A stretch of DNA of 6,737 bases from Nitrospirota bacterium (GTDB lineage Bacteria > Nitrospirota > Thermodesulfovibrionia > UBA6902 > BMS3Bbin08): assembly GCA_016208845.1 (NCBI GenBank), contig JACQXH010000164.1:1-6737 (forward strand), in the 5' to 3' direction. Both the position numbers and the translations under genes were made by a program. Below the pieces are notes generated by a model that searched no databases, was not told the origin of the DNA, and saw only the letters and a program-made list of their open reading frames with translations. Positions 1 to 5,007 of the stretch are shown piece after piece (position 1 is the stretch's first letter; each line of letters starts with the position of its first letter).

Positions 1-80
1 CCCAGATAAGGAAGCATGGCATCTATAACCTCGTCAGTACATCTCGTTGATGCATTGTTGTCTAAATAGACGACTCTCAC
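1..80 (-). CDS. nifS: Cysteine desulfurase NifS/IscS, N-terminal 26 codons (partial)
   Basis: Reading leftward from a GTG at 80-78 the frame gives VRVVYLDNNASTRCTDEVID followed by AMLPYL and runs off the window. This is the hallmark N-terminus of PLP-dependent NifS/IscS cysteine desulfurases (family pattern: YLDNNATT, then a helix ending in MLPYL). These enzymes take sulfur from cysteine and hand it as persulfide to the scaffold for Fe-S assembly. A strong Shine-Dalgarno (GGAGGA on the minus strand, about 6 nt before the GTG) supports the start. It lies 117 bp downstream of nifU on the same strand, the usual scaffold/desulfurase pairing. The catalytic lysine and cysteine lie outside the window, so NifS versus IscS class cannot be settled here. 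Confidence 0.88.
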   Translation of the reverse strand, partial: MRVVYLDNNASTRCTDEVIDAMLPYL

Positions 81-96
81 GAAAAATCCTCCGGTT

Positions 97-157
97 GTCA
101 TTCCGTGCCTGACACGGAACCCAGTTCCCTCTGGATTCCTGCTTTCGCAGGAATGAC
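97..157. repeat. REP-like double-hairpin element between nifU and nifS
   Basis: Two perfect small hairpins lie side by side: TTCCGTG (101-107) with CACGGAA (113-119), loop 5; and ATTCCTGC (135-142) with GCAGGAAT (147-154), loop 4. The ends GTCATTCC (97-104) and GGAATGAC (150-157) are also complementary, so the whole unit can close as a cruciform. It shares CCAGTTCC, CTGGAT and the terminal hairpin with the longer element at 1151-1280, so both belong to one dispersed family. Lying inside a probable operon, it may stabilise nifU mRNA or tune nifS expression; that is inference. Confidence 0.8.
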
Positions 158-197
158 GTTTTAATCCTCATTAATGTTAGATTGTTGGCATTTTATT

Positions 198-1028
198 TTA
201 CCCGGATTCCACAACGAGTTCTTCGCTTACAAGTTCTTTCAATTTCTTTTCAATATCTTTTATTGTTACATCTGCCATTAAACACTCGGTACACATCGCC
301 CTGAGCGATACAATGACTTTATTCCCATCGACATCTATTAATTCCACGTCACCGCCATGTGTCTGAAGCAGGGGCCTTATTTCCTTTTCTACTATGCTCT
401 GTATCATAGCAATTTTCTGAATGTTTGTGAGTCTCCCGGGTTTTAGTGCTTTTGTCTCAGCCTTTTCCGCACGTGTTTCCTGAATGATCCTTTCGATTTC
501 AGGGATGCATTTGCCACAGCCGCCGCCTGCCTTTGTAAAGTCAGTGACCTCTTCAGCGGTCTTGAGGTTGTTCTCCATTATTGCCCGTCTGATCTTATTA
601 TCAGATACGCCAAAACATTCACAGATGATCTTGCCTTCATCAGCCTGGGGCAATTTATGACCTTTATAATTCGCAACGGCGGTCTCAAGCGCTTCACGGC
701 CCATTACAGAGCAGTGCATCTTCTCACGGGGCAAGCCTCCGAGATAATCGGCGATGTCCTGATTCGTCACCTTCAATGCGTCGTCAACGGTTTTGCCCTT
801 AATCAATTCTGTAAGAGCTGAGGACGACGCTATCGCACTTGCGCACCCAAAGGTCTGAAATTTTGCATCTGTGATTCTTTCTGTATCTTTGTCAACTTTC
901 AGGAAAAGTTTGAGCGCGTCGCCACAGATAATGCTTCCCACTTCGCCAACGGCATCGGCGTTTGCGATCTCGCCAATGTTCTTTGGATGAAGGAAATAAT
1001 CTTTGACTTTTTCAGTATAATCCCACAT
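198..1028 (-). CDS. nifU: NifU three-domain Fe-S cluster scaffold protein
   Basis: A 276-residue scaffold protein on which Fe-S clusters are built in the cytoplasm from NifS-derived sulfur and then passed to target proteins. It has the full NifU architecture. The IscU-like domain (about 1-125) carries cluster cysteines C35, C62 and C106, with D37 beside C35. The central BFD-like [2Fe-2S] domain (about 133-182) has C136-x-C138 and C171-xx-C174. The C-terminal Nfu domain (about 200-276) contains HGGDVELID and C246-xx-C249. The N-terminus MWDYTEKVKDYFLHPKN matches the NifU start, so ATG 1028 is secure; AAAAAGG lies 4 nt before it. Cysteine spacing of the first domain equals that of Azotobacter NifU. 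nifS follows downstream on the same strand. No other nitrogen-fixation gene is visible, so it may serve general Fe-S supply. All key residues are present; it looks functional. Confidence 0.96.
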   Translation of the reverse strand: MWDYTEKVKDYFLHPKNIGEIANADAVGEVGSIICGDALKLFLKVDKDTERITDAKFQTFGCASAIASSSALTELIKGKTVDDALKVTNQDIADYLGGLPREKMHCSVMGREALETAVANYKGHKLPQADEGKIICECFGVSDNKIRRAIMENNLKTAEEVTDFTKAGGGCGKCIPEIERIIQETRAEKAETKALKPGRLTNIQKIAMIQSIVEKEIRPLLQTHGGDVELIDVDGNKVIVSLRAMCTECLMADVTIKDIEKKLKELVSEELVVESG

Positions 1029-1034
1029 ATAACC

Positions 1035-1063
1035 TTTTTAGCATAGCGCAGAATCCTTGTCAA
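1035..1063 (-). promoter_or_regulatory. Candidate nifU promoter with exact -35 and extended -10
   Basis: On the minus strand a perfect TTGACA (1063-1058) is followed after 17 nt by TAAAAA (1040-1035), preceded by TG at the extended -10 position. Transcription would be expected to start at about position 1028, the first base of the nifU ATG, and the -10 overlaps the apparent ribosome-binding AAAAAGG. Either nifU is made from a leaderless message or this match is not used. A weaker alternative, TTTACA (1107-1102) with a 17-nt spacer and TATATC (1084-1079), would give a leader of roughly 45 nt. Confidence 0.4.
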
Positions 1064-1150
1064 GAATGAAAGGAATGTGATATATTTTTTTAAATTTAAA
1101 ATGTAAAATATAAAATCAAAATTAAGAAGGCTCTTGCCTAAGTGTTTAAT

Positions 1151-1280
1151 CGTCATTCCCGAGGTCGTTATCGGGAATCCAGGGTTTCCTGTGAAGACAG
1201 GAAACCAGTTCCATTGAATAGTTACCCGCTTTTTATATGCGGGGACGGGGTCTGGATACCCGCCTTCGCGGGTATGACGA
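1151..1280. repeat. Compound REP-like repeat with four hairpins
   Basis: This occupies much of the divergent nifU/fmdB spacer. It contains four stems in a row: ATTCCCGA (1155-1162) with TCGGGAAT (1171-1178); GGTTTCCTGT (1183-1192) with ACAGGAAACC (1197-1206), 10 perfect pairs and a 4-nt loop; CCCGC (1225-1229) with GCGGG (1239-1243); and ATACCCGC (1256-1263) with GCGGGTAT (1268-1275). CGTCAT at the left end and ATGACG at the right end close the unit. It is an extended relative of the element at 97-157. CTCTTGC (1131-1137) and GCAAGAG (1306-1312) form a further short inverted pair just outside. A long frame through it encodes only repeat-derived peptide and is not a gene. Confidence 0.85.
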
Positions 1281-1303
1281 TAAAAGCGGTTTCCTCGATG
1301 CTT

Positions 1304-1333
1304 TTGCAAGAGGCATAAGGATTAATTTATCAT
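1304..1333 (+). promoter_or_regulatory. Possible promoter of the zinc-ribbon operon
   Basis: TTGCAA (1304-1309, four of six matches to the -35 consensus) is followed after 18 nt by TATCAT (1328-1333, five of six to the -10). It would give a leader of about 50 nt to the GTG at 1393, which has a good GGAGG at 1382-1386. The stretch is AT-rich, so a chance match is quite possible. Confidence 0.25.
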
Positions 1334-1392
1334 AAATAAATCTTCCTCAATTTTGATATTTTATTTTTAATATTTTCTTTTGGAGGTTTGTT

Positions 1393-1623
1393 GTGCCCAT
1401 TTACGAATACAAATGTACAAAATGCAATAAGCAGTTTGAAATAAAGCAAAAGATGGACGATGCACAGCTTACAGAATGCAAGGCGTGCGGGGGTGAGTTG
1501 AAAAAGCTCATAACCAATACCTCTTTTGTACTCAAAGGCGGCGGCTGGTATGTGACAGATTACCCGACCGAAAATAAGACTGAAACTCCTGCCAAAAAAG
1601 CTGAGCCTGTAAAGACAGAGTGA
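1393..1623 (+). CDS. FmdB-family small zinc-ribbon protein
   Basis: A 76-residue protein opening MPIYEYKCTKCNKQFE, the signature of the FmdB/CxxC_CXXC regulatory-protein family. Two CxxC knuckles (C8/C11 and C29/C32, the second followed by GGELKKLI) should bind one zinc ion. FVLKGGGWYVTDY near residues 45-57 is the conserved family end, and the last 20 residues are a charged, proline-containing tail likely to be disordered. The GTG start at 1393 is supported by GGAGG at 1382-1386, 6 nt upstream, and by the exact family N-terminus. The family was named from a putative regulator of formamidase/amidase genes, but its molecular role is not well established. It is first in an operon; its TGA overlaps the start of the next gene, so translation is probably coupled. 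Confidence 0.92.
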   Translation: MPIYEYKCTKCNKQFEIKQKMDDAQLTECKACGGELKKLITNTSFVLKGGGWYVTDYPTENKTETPAKKAEPVKTE

Positions 1624-2378
1624 TGAAACCGCATGTTCATGTCCCTTATGACCTGTTGGACAAATATCTTCCTGTCCTGAAAAAAGAGAAGTGGAACCTT
1701 GAGATCTACTTCGGCTCCAGGAGGTTTGATGATCTCAGGAAGAAAGACATCCTCAATCTTAAGAAGAAGCTTGATTACGGCCCGCAGATTACGATCCATG
1801 CCCCGTTTATGGATTTGTCGCCGGGAGCTGTTGATTCAAAGATAAGGCAAATTACCTTTGAAAGATATTCTGAGATCCTTGATTTTGCGGATATTCTCAA
1901 GCCCAAAATTGTTGTTTTTCACTCAGGATATGACAAGTGGAAATATGACAGCAGGGTAGATATATGGCTTGAAGAGAGTTTGAAAACGTGGATACCGCTT
2001 AATAAGAAGGCCGCTGCCATAGGCGTTAAGATGGCGATAGAGAACATAGTTGAGGATGAGCCTTCAAATCTTAAGCTGCTGATGGAAAAAGTGAATTCCA
2101 GATATTTCGGAATATGTTTTGACACCGGGCATTTTAATATTTTCTCGAAATTATTTCTATCTGAATGGCTTGAGATGATCAAGCCGTACATAATTGAACT
2201 TCATCTTCATGACAATATAAAAGATAAAGACCTGCATCTCGCGATAGGAGAAGGGAACTTCGATTTCAAAACCCTGTTCAGGGAAATGCAGGGTAAGAAT
2301 TGCGTCTATACTCTTGAAGCGCATACTGTAGAGAATGTGAAAAAGAGCATGGAGAAGCTGAAGGTGTATTTAAGATGA
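1623..2378 (+). CDS. Endonuclease IV-like TIM-barrel protein (sugar phosphate isomerase/epimerase superfamily)
   Basis: A 251-residue AP-endonuclease-2/xylose-isomerase-like TIM-barrel protein. Numbered from ATG 1623, residues matching the nine metal ligands of E. coli endonuclease IV can be placed by motif: H59 (ITIHAPF), H100 (VVFHSG), E140 (MAIENI), D167 and H170 (GICFDTGHF), H194 (ELHLHDN), D203 and H205 (DLHLAIGEG) and E232 (TLEAHT). The DxH to GEG spacing equals that of endonuclease IV. The protein is about 30 residues shorter than Nfo, and many superfamily members are sugar isomerases or of unknown function, so the reaction remains open. A GTG at 1620 directly before the ATG is an alternative start. 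TGATG coupling to the upstream zinc ribbon and ATGA coupling to the downstream HNH gene indicate one operon. It looks intact, with no signal peptide. Confidence 0.85.
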   Translation: MKPHVHVPYDLLDKYLPVLKKEKWNLEIYFGSRRFDDLRKKDILNLKKKLDYGPQITIHAPFMDLSPGAVDSKIRQITFERYSEILDFADILKPKIVVFHSGYDKWKYDSRVDIWLEESLKTWIPLNKKAAAIGVKMAIENIVEDEPSNLKLLMEKVNSRYFGICFDTGHFNIFSKLFLSEWLEMIKPYIIELHLHDNIKDKDLHLAIGEGNFDFKTLFREMQGKNCVYTLEAHTVENVKKSMEKLKVYLR

Positions 2379-2701
2379 CCAGGGGCCGTCACAAACCGCG
2401 ATGGCCGAAAAAAGCCGCCAAAAGCCAGACGGTTGAAGAGTTCCTTGTCGGACTTCGCCAGAATATGTCCCCTGCAAATGCCTATCGCGAAGGCTCGCTG
2501 AAAATTCACGGGCTCATATGCGCCAAGTGCGGCAGGGAGTTCGACCTCAAAACCAGCCACCTGCTGACCGTACACCATAAAGACGGCAACAGCCGGAACA
2601 ATCCACCTGACGGCTCCAACTGGGAAAACCTGTGCGTATATTGCCACGAGGATGAACACAGCAGAGGGCTGCTTGGGGACTATTTGAATAAGCCGAAGTA
2701 A
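2375..2701 (+). CDS. HNH nuclease, YajD family
   Basis: A 108-residue HNH endonuclease-like protein resembling E. coli YajD in size and layout. A basic N-terminus (TRGRHKPRWPKKAAK) and a helical segment precede a zinc-binding ββα-metal fold. Zinc cysteines pair as C49/C52 (CAKCGREF) and C87/C90 (LCVYCH). The catalytic stretch is VHHKDGNSRNN, H67-H68 with D70 and N72. N85 and H91/H95 (CHEDEH) complete the HNH triad. Its ATG overlaps the preceding TGA (ATGA), so it is translated with the endonuclease IV-like protein; AAGGTG lies about 9 nt upstream. The family is predicted to cut DNA, but the cellular role of YajD proteins is not defined. No sign of a restriction, phage or toxin partner is visible. 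The gene appears complete and ends the operon. Confidence 0.9.
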   Translation: MTRGRHKPRWPKKAAKSQTVEEFLVGLRQNMSPANAYREGSLKIHGLICAKCGREFDLKTSHLLTVHHKDGNSRNNPPDGSNWENLCVYCHEDEHSRGLLGDYLNKPK

Positions 2702-2726
2702 ACGAATAAGCCACAGACGTAAAACT

Positions 2727-2918
2727 AAAACGGCAGTTAGCCCTGCCTGTCTGCAGAATCTTTTGGACTGGACAGACAGGGACACAGAGGCACGTAGGAA
2801 AATAATAAATGAGAAGTGAGAAATGAGAAATAAAAGACAAGAGATTTTTTATTTCTCATTTCCTATTTCCTATTTTTCATTTAGTTATCTGTGCATGTTG
2901 TAAATGAACTGCCGTTTT
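2727..2918. repeat. Nested inverted-repeat element between convergent genes
   Basis: A perfect 12-bp inverted repeat, AAAACGGCAGTT (2727-2738) and AACTGCCGTTTT (2907-2918), brackets 168 bp between the two convergent gene ends. Inside it lie CCTGTCTG (2746-2753) with CAGACAGG (2773-2780), and a longer AT-rich palindrome at 2820-2862. The layout resembles a small MITE-like element, but I see no convincing target-site duplication (GTAAAACT on the left, TTGGTTAA on the right) and no coding sequence. Confidence 0.55.
2820..2862. terminator. 16-bp perfect AT-rich hairpin, possible bidirectional terminator
   Basis: GAAATGAGAAATAAAA (2820-2835) pairs perfectly with TTTTATTTCTCATTTC (2847-2862) around an 11-nt loop. 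The arms extend imperfectly through further GAAAT/GGAAAT repeats on both sides. It lies between the HNH gene stop (2701) and the methyltransferase stop (2923), where a bidirectional terminator would be expected. The stem is poor in GC and has no clean U-run, so terminator activity is uncertain; it could simply be a dispersed palindrome. Confidence 0.35.
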
Positions 2919-2922
2919 TTGG

Positions 2923-3567
2923 TTAAAGCGTGTTTATCTGATTCCGCAAAGAAAATCCTTTAAGTTCAGGTAATCCTTCTCCCTTATACTGGATCATCAC
3001 CTTATGCGATTCCCCCATTGCCTGCGGCAATATCAGGCCTTTGATCTTTAAAATCTCTGATTCATAATCAGGGGAATTACCGTACAGCTCTGTTATTGCT
3101 TCATCAATTCCAAGTGCGATCAAAAAAGTACCCTGCGGGCAGTAACCGATCGTCTGCAATCCAAATTCTTCACCCCATTTTTTGAGCGAGGAAAAATTTA
3201 CATGCGCAGTTATATCCTGTTCTCCGATGTGTTCATAAGGATTGTCACTTACCTGATGTTTGTGATAGCAGAGCAGGGTGCCTTCAGGCCGATCCGGGTT
3301 GTAATATTCTTGAGCTGAATAGCCATAATCGATCGTAAGGACAAAGCCCTCTTGTAAAATTTCAGAGATTTCATTAAGCCAGTACCTGATCCTAAGATTA
3401 ATCTCGGTTCTCTGTTCCGGAAGCAACATAATATTAAAATAAGATATATAATCCAATATATCAGGATCATTTATCTCATTTTTTTGTTCAACGATGTTTT
3501 TAGCGTCAAAGGCGACATAAACCTCTTTTAATTTATCTATAAGTCCCCCTTCACTCCCCTTTGCCAA
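2923..3567 (-). CDS. MidA-family methyltransferase, C-terminal fragment
   Basis: The frame carries the C-terminal half of a MidA methyltransferase: LKEVYVAFD, EGFVLTIDYGYSAQEYY, GTLLCYHKHQVSDNPYEHI, GEQDITAHVNFSSLKKWGEE and GTFLIALGI are all strongly typical. The apparent TTG start at 3567 lies inside the palindromic repeat, and the first residues (AKGSEGG) are repeat-derived, so this is not a native start. The open frame continues upstream through the repeat as QETEKNPPSPPLAKGSEGG, one base out of register with the N-terminal fragment. Removing one base in the neighbouring T6 (3602-3607) or A7 run would join the halves into a protein with an in-frame insert, though still lacking the conserved NELLDA-type motif. 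The stop TAA is at 2925-2923. Confidence 0.75.
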   Translation of the reverse strand: MAKGSEGGLIDKLKEVYVAFDAKNIVEQKNEINDPDILDYISYFNIMLLPEQRTEINLRIRYWLNEISEILQEGFVLTIDYGYSAQEYYNPDRPEGTLLCYHKHQVSDNPYEHIGEQDITAHVNFSSLKKWGEEFGLQTIGYCPQGTFLIALGIDEAITELYGNSPDYESEILKIKGLILPQAMGESHKVMIQYKGEGLPELKGFSLRNQINTL

Positions 3568-3588
3568 AGGGGGGAGGGGGGGATTTTT
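3541..3588. repeat. C-rich palindromic repeat inserted in the methyltransferase gene
   Basis: Read on the plus strand, AAGTCCCCCTTCACTCCCC is answered by GGGGGGAGGGGGGGATT around TTTGCCAAA, forming a long imperfect hairpin with a perfect CCCCTTTG/CAAAGGGG core. A diverged relative lies at about 5763-5810. Such AAATCCCCC...GGGGGATTT palindromes are a common dispersed repeat type in bacterial genomes. This copy lies within coding sequence, at the junction of the two methyltransferase frames. Confidence 0.8.
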
Positions 3589-4057
3589 TTCTGTTTCTTG
3601 AAAAAATGCATCCCCTGATCTTCTGAAGTTCTCCCAGTGAGGAAACCCATCTGATCTTATCAGGAAAACCGGTTAAGAAAATATTCTGCCTTTGTTTCAT
3701 CGCTGGATTTATTTCTATTATCAAATAAGTCAATGAATTGAAGAACTCTTTGTCTCTCAAATATTCGAGCATGTCCCTGCACAGATGACCTTCGCCTGCA
3801 CCGATCTCGATAGCACAAAAATCAGACGGCTTTCCCATTATCTCCCACATCTCCTGAAGCTGTTTTCCGATCATTATCCCGAATATTTTGTGCAGATGTG
3901 GGCTTGTATAAAAATCCCCCTGGCGGCCTATTTCCAATCCGCGAGCCTTATAATATCCAAGTTCAGGATAATAGAGCGCCATGTCCATGAAGGTCTCGAA
4001 AGTGATAGGGCCTTCTTTTATTATTTTCTCGATGATTAATTTTTCAAGGGGGTTCAT
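3551..4057 (-). CDS. MidA-family methyltransferase, N-terminal fragment
   Basis: This 168-codon fragment starts at ATG 4057 with NPLEKLIIEKIIKEGPITFE and MALYYPELGYY, the standard opening of MidA proteins. GDFYTSPHLHKIFG (about 47-60) and the SAM-binding motif I, AIEIGAGEGHL (about 82-92), are intact, as is the acidic strand-2 end YLIIEINP. From RGCIFS onward the normal sequence is lost: the frame reads RNRKK then SPPPPFGKGE, encoded by the palindromic repeat, and stops at 3551. No Shine-Dalgarno is evident before the ATG; a candidate promoter lies immediately upstream. On its own it lacks the second half of the catalytic domain and is unlikely to work. Confidence 0.75.
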   Translation of the reverse strand: MNPLEKLIIEKIIKEGPITFETFMDMALYYPELGYYKARGLEIGRQGDFYTSPHLHKIFGIMIGKQLQEMWEIMGKPSDFCAIEIGAGEGHLCRDMLEYLRDKEFFNSLTYLIIEINPAMKQRQNIFLTGFPDKIRWVSSLGELQKIRGCIFSRNRKKSPPPPFGKGE

Positions 4058-4067
4058 GCTGAGGGAT

Positions 4068-4096
4068 AAGATACCCTAAAAGACTCAAGGGGTCAA
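4068..4096 (-). promoter_or_regulatory. Candidate promoter of the methyltransferase gene
   Basis: On the minus strand TTGACC (4096-4091, five of six) is followed after 17 nt by TATCTT (4073-4068, four of six). Only 10 nt separate the -10 from the ATG at 4057, so the leader would be about 3-5 nt and there is no Shine-Dalgarno, which suggests near-leaderless expression if the promoter is real. Confidence 0.35.
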
Positions 4097-4130
4097 GGAT
4101 GCAGATGACAAGGAGTTTGTTGATTTTATA

Positions 4131-4268
4131 ACTACTCCGGTTGTTTAAACTATCAGTCTGTAGTCTGTCAGGTAAGAGGTTATTTAGGTCATTAGTCTGA
4201 AGTCTGTTAGCTAAAAAGCTAAATACCTACAGACTATCTACTTAAATAATAAAACACCTACAGACTAT
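4131..4268. repeat. Dispersed repeat, copy A (inverted relative to copy B at 5871-5982)
   Basis: Positions 4167-4239 match the reverse complement of 5883-5955 at 68 of 73 bases without gaps; weaker similarity extends left to about 4131 (ACTACTCCGGTTGTTT against ACTACTAAGGTTGTTC). The unit is full of AGTCTG/CAGACT words. Beyond the core, ACCTACAGACTAT occurs twice as a direct repeat (4225-4237 and 4256-4268). It fills most of the gap between the cyclase stop (4297) and the methyltransferase start (4057). No gene is seen in 4058-4296. Confidence 0.85.
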
Positions 4269-4296
4269 TGATCTGAGTAATTTGCATTACTTGGCT

Positions 4297-5007
4297 TTAG
4301 AACTGCTCCGCGGTCCACATATCAGTGGTAAATCTCACAGACTTATTTCTTCCGGTGTCTTTGGCCTTGTAAAGGGCTACATCGGCAAATTTTATTGCCT
4401 GCCAGAAGCTATCGGTATCAAGAGGGAATTCGCTTATGCCCAGGCTTATCGTCTTGCTGAGCGATCCGTCAGGCACCTTTATTTTAGTCTCTTTTATGGT
4501 CTCTCTGATCTTTTCAGCTATTCCCATGGTCTCACCTTCATTAATATCGAGCATGAGAACGAGGAACTCTTCTCCGCCAAACCTTATAACAAGGTCAGAT
4601 ACCCTTACACATTTCTTAATTGCAGATGCTGTTTCTTTAAGCAGGGCATCTCCGATATTGTGGCCGTAGGCATCGTTGACCTGTTTGAAATAATCCAGAT
4701 CGCACATTATCAGGCCAATGGTCTTTTTTCTCCTCAGCACTCCGGAGACAAGTGTCTCGGTATATTCCTGCAGAAACCTTCTGTTATACAGGCCTGTCAG
4801 AGGATCGCTTAAGGCGGATTCTCTCAAGGTATTGGTAAGTCTTTTTGCCTCGATCACAGAAAGAGACTCTTTAATATACTGCTCTGCCTTGAACATCCTC
4901 GTGTCTTTTCTGTCAGGACCTATATGTTTTGGATCAAAAAGAAACTGCACAACCCCTCCGGCGCTGCCGCCGACTATCATAGGAAAACAGATGTGTACTT
5001 TATTCAT
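4297..5007 (-). CDS. GGDEF diguanylate cyclase domain protein (C-terminal half of split gene)
   Basis: A 236-residue product from ATG 5007. Residues 1-25 (HICFPMIVGG, GGVVQFLFD) resemble the last strands of a GAF domain, followed by a linker helix (about 38-66) and a GGDEF domain (about 67-226). Catalytic features are complete: DPLTGLYNRR, metal-binding D103 in MCDLDYFKQVND, the GGEEF signature at 144-148 and the allosteric c-di-GMP inhibitory RxxD (R135-D138), five residues before GGEEF as in classic I-sites. It should therefore be able to make c-di-GMP from two GTP if it dimerises. The ATG overlaps the TGA of the HAMP frame, which could couple translation, but the real ancestral frame extends upstream of it. 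The stop is TAA at 4299-4297, 28 bp from repeat copy A. Confidence 0.85.
   Translation of the reverse strand: MNKVHICFPMIVGGSAGGVVQFLFDPKHIGPDRKDTRMFKAEQYIKESLSVIEAKRLTNTLRESALSDPLTGLYNRRFLQEYTETLVSGVLRRKKTIGLIMCDLDYFKQVNDAYGHNIGDALLKETASAIKKCVRVSDLVIRFGGEEFLVLMLDINEGETMGIAEKIRETIKETKIKVPDGSLSKTISLGISEFPLDTDSFWQAIKFADVALYKAKDTGRNKSVRFTTDMWTAEQF

Larger units (their letters stand above)
2923..4057 (-). pseudogene. MidA/NDUFAF7-family SAM methyltransferase gene, interrupted
   Basis: The two reading frames at 3551-4057 and 2923-3567 together cover one class I methyltransferase of the MidA/NDUFAF7 (COG1565) family, in the normal order and on the same strand. They are offset by one base and meet at a C-rich palindromic repeat (3541-3588). 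In this family a conserved NE(L/F)(L/F)DA(L/F)P motif normally follows GCIFS; no frame here encodes it. Relatives methylate an arginine of NADH dehydrogenase subunit NDUFS2 in mitochondria; bacterial substrates are mostly unknown. The gene is probably inactive, unless the damage is an assembly or sequencing error in the adjoining T6, A7 or C-runs. Confidence 0.75.

Noticed and set aside
899..1309. Minus-strand frame of 136 codons across the nifU start and upstream spacer
   Set aside because: It lies over the nifU coding sequence in another frame and the compound REP repeat; peptides such as RHTREGGYPD are typical translations of that repeat, not of a gene.
1029..1392. Riboswitch or T-box ahead of the zinc-ribbon operon
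   Set aside because: The stem-loops present belong to the dispersed REP family, and no conserved aptamer core could be recognised.
2306..2785. Minus-strand frame of 159 codons opposite the HNH gene
   Set aside because: Antisense to the convincing HNH protein and the end of the TIM-barrel gene; composition is low-complexity hydrophobic with no motif.
2727..2918. Insertion sequence
   Set aside because: No transposase coding capacity and no recognisable target duplication; at most a MITE-like remnant.
4131..4268. CRISPR-like array from recurring AGTCTG/CAGACTAT words
   Set aside because: Repeat spacing is irregular, units are too short and no unique spacers of even length are present; it is better explained as one dispersed repeat with internal symmetry.
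4282..4812. Plus-strand frame of 176 codons opposite the GGDEF gene
   Set aside because: It is the antisense of the well-supported GGDEF domain and shows no family motif.
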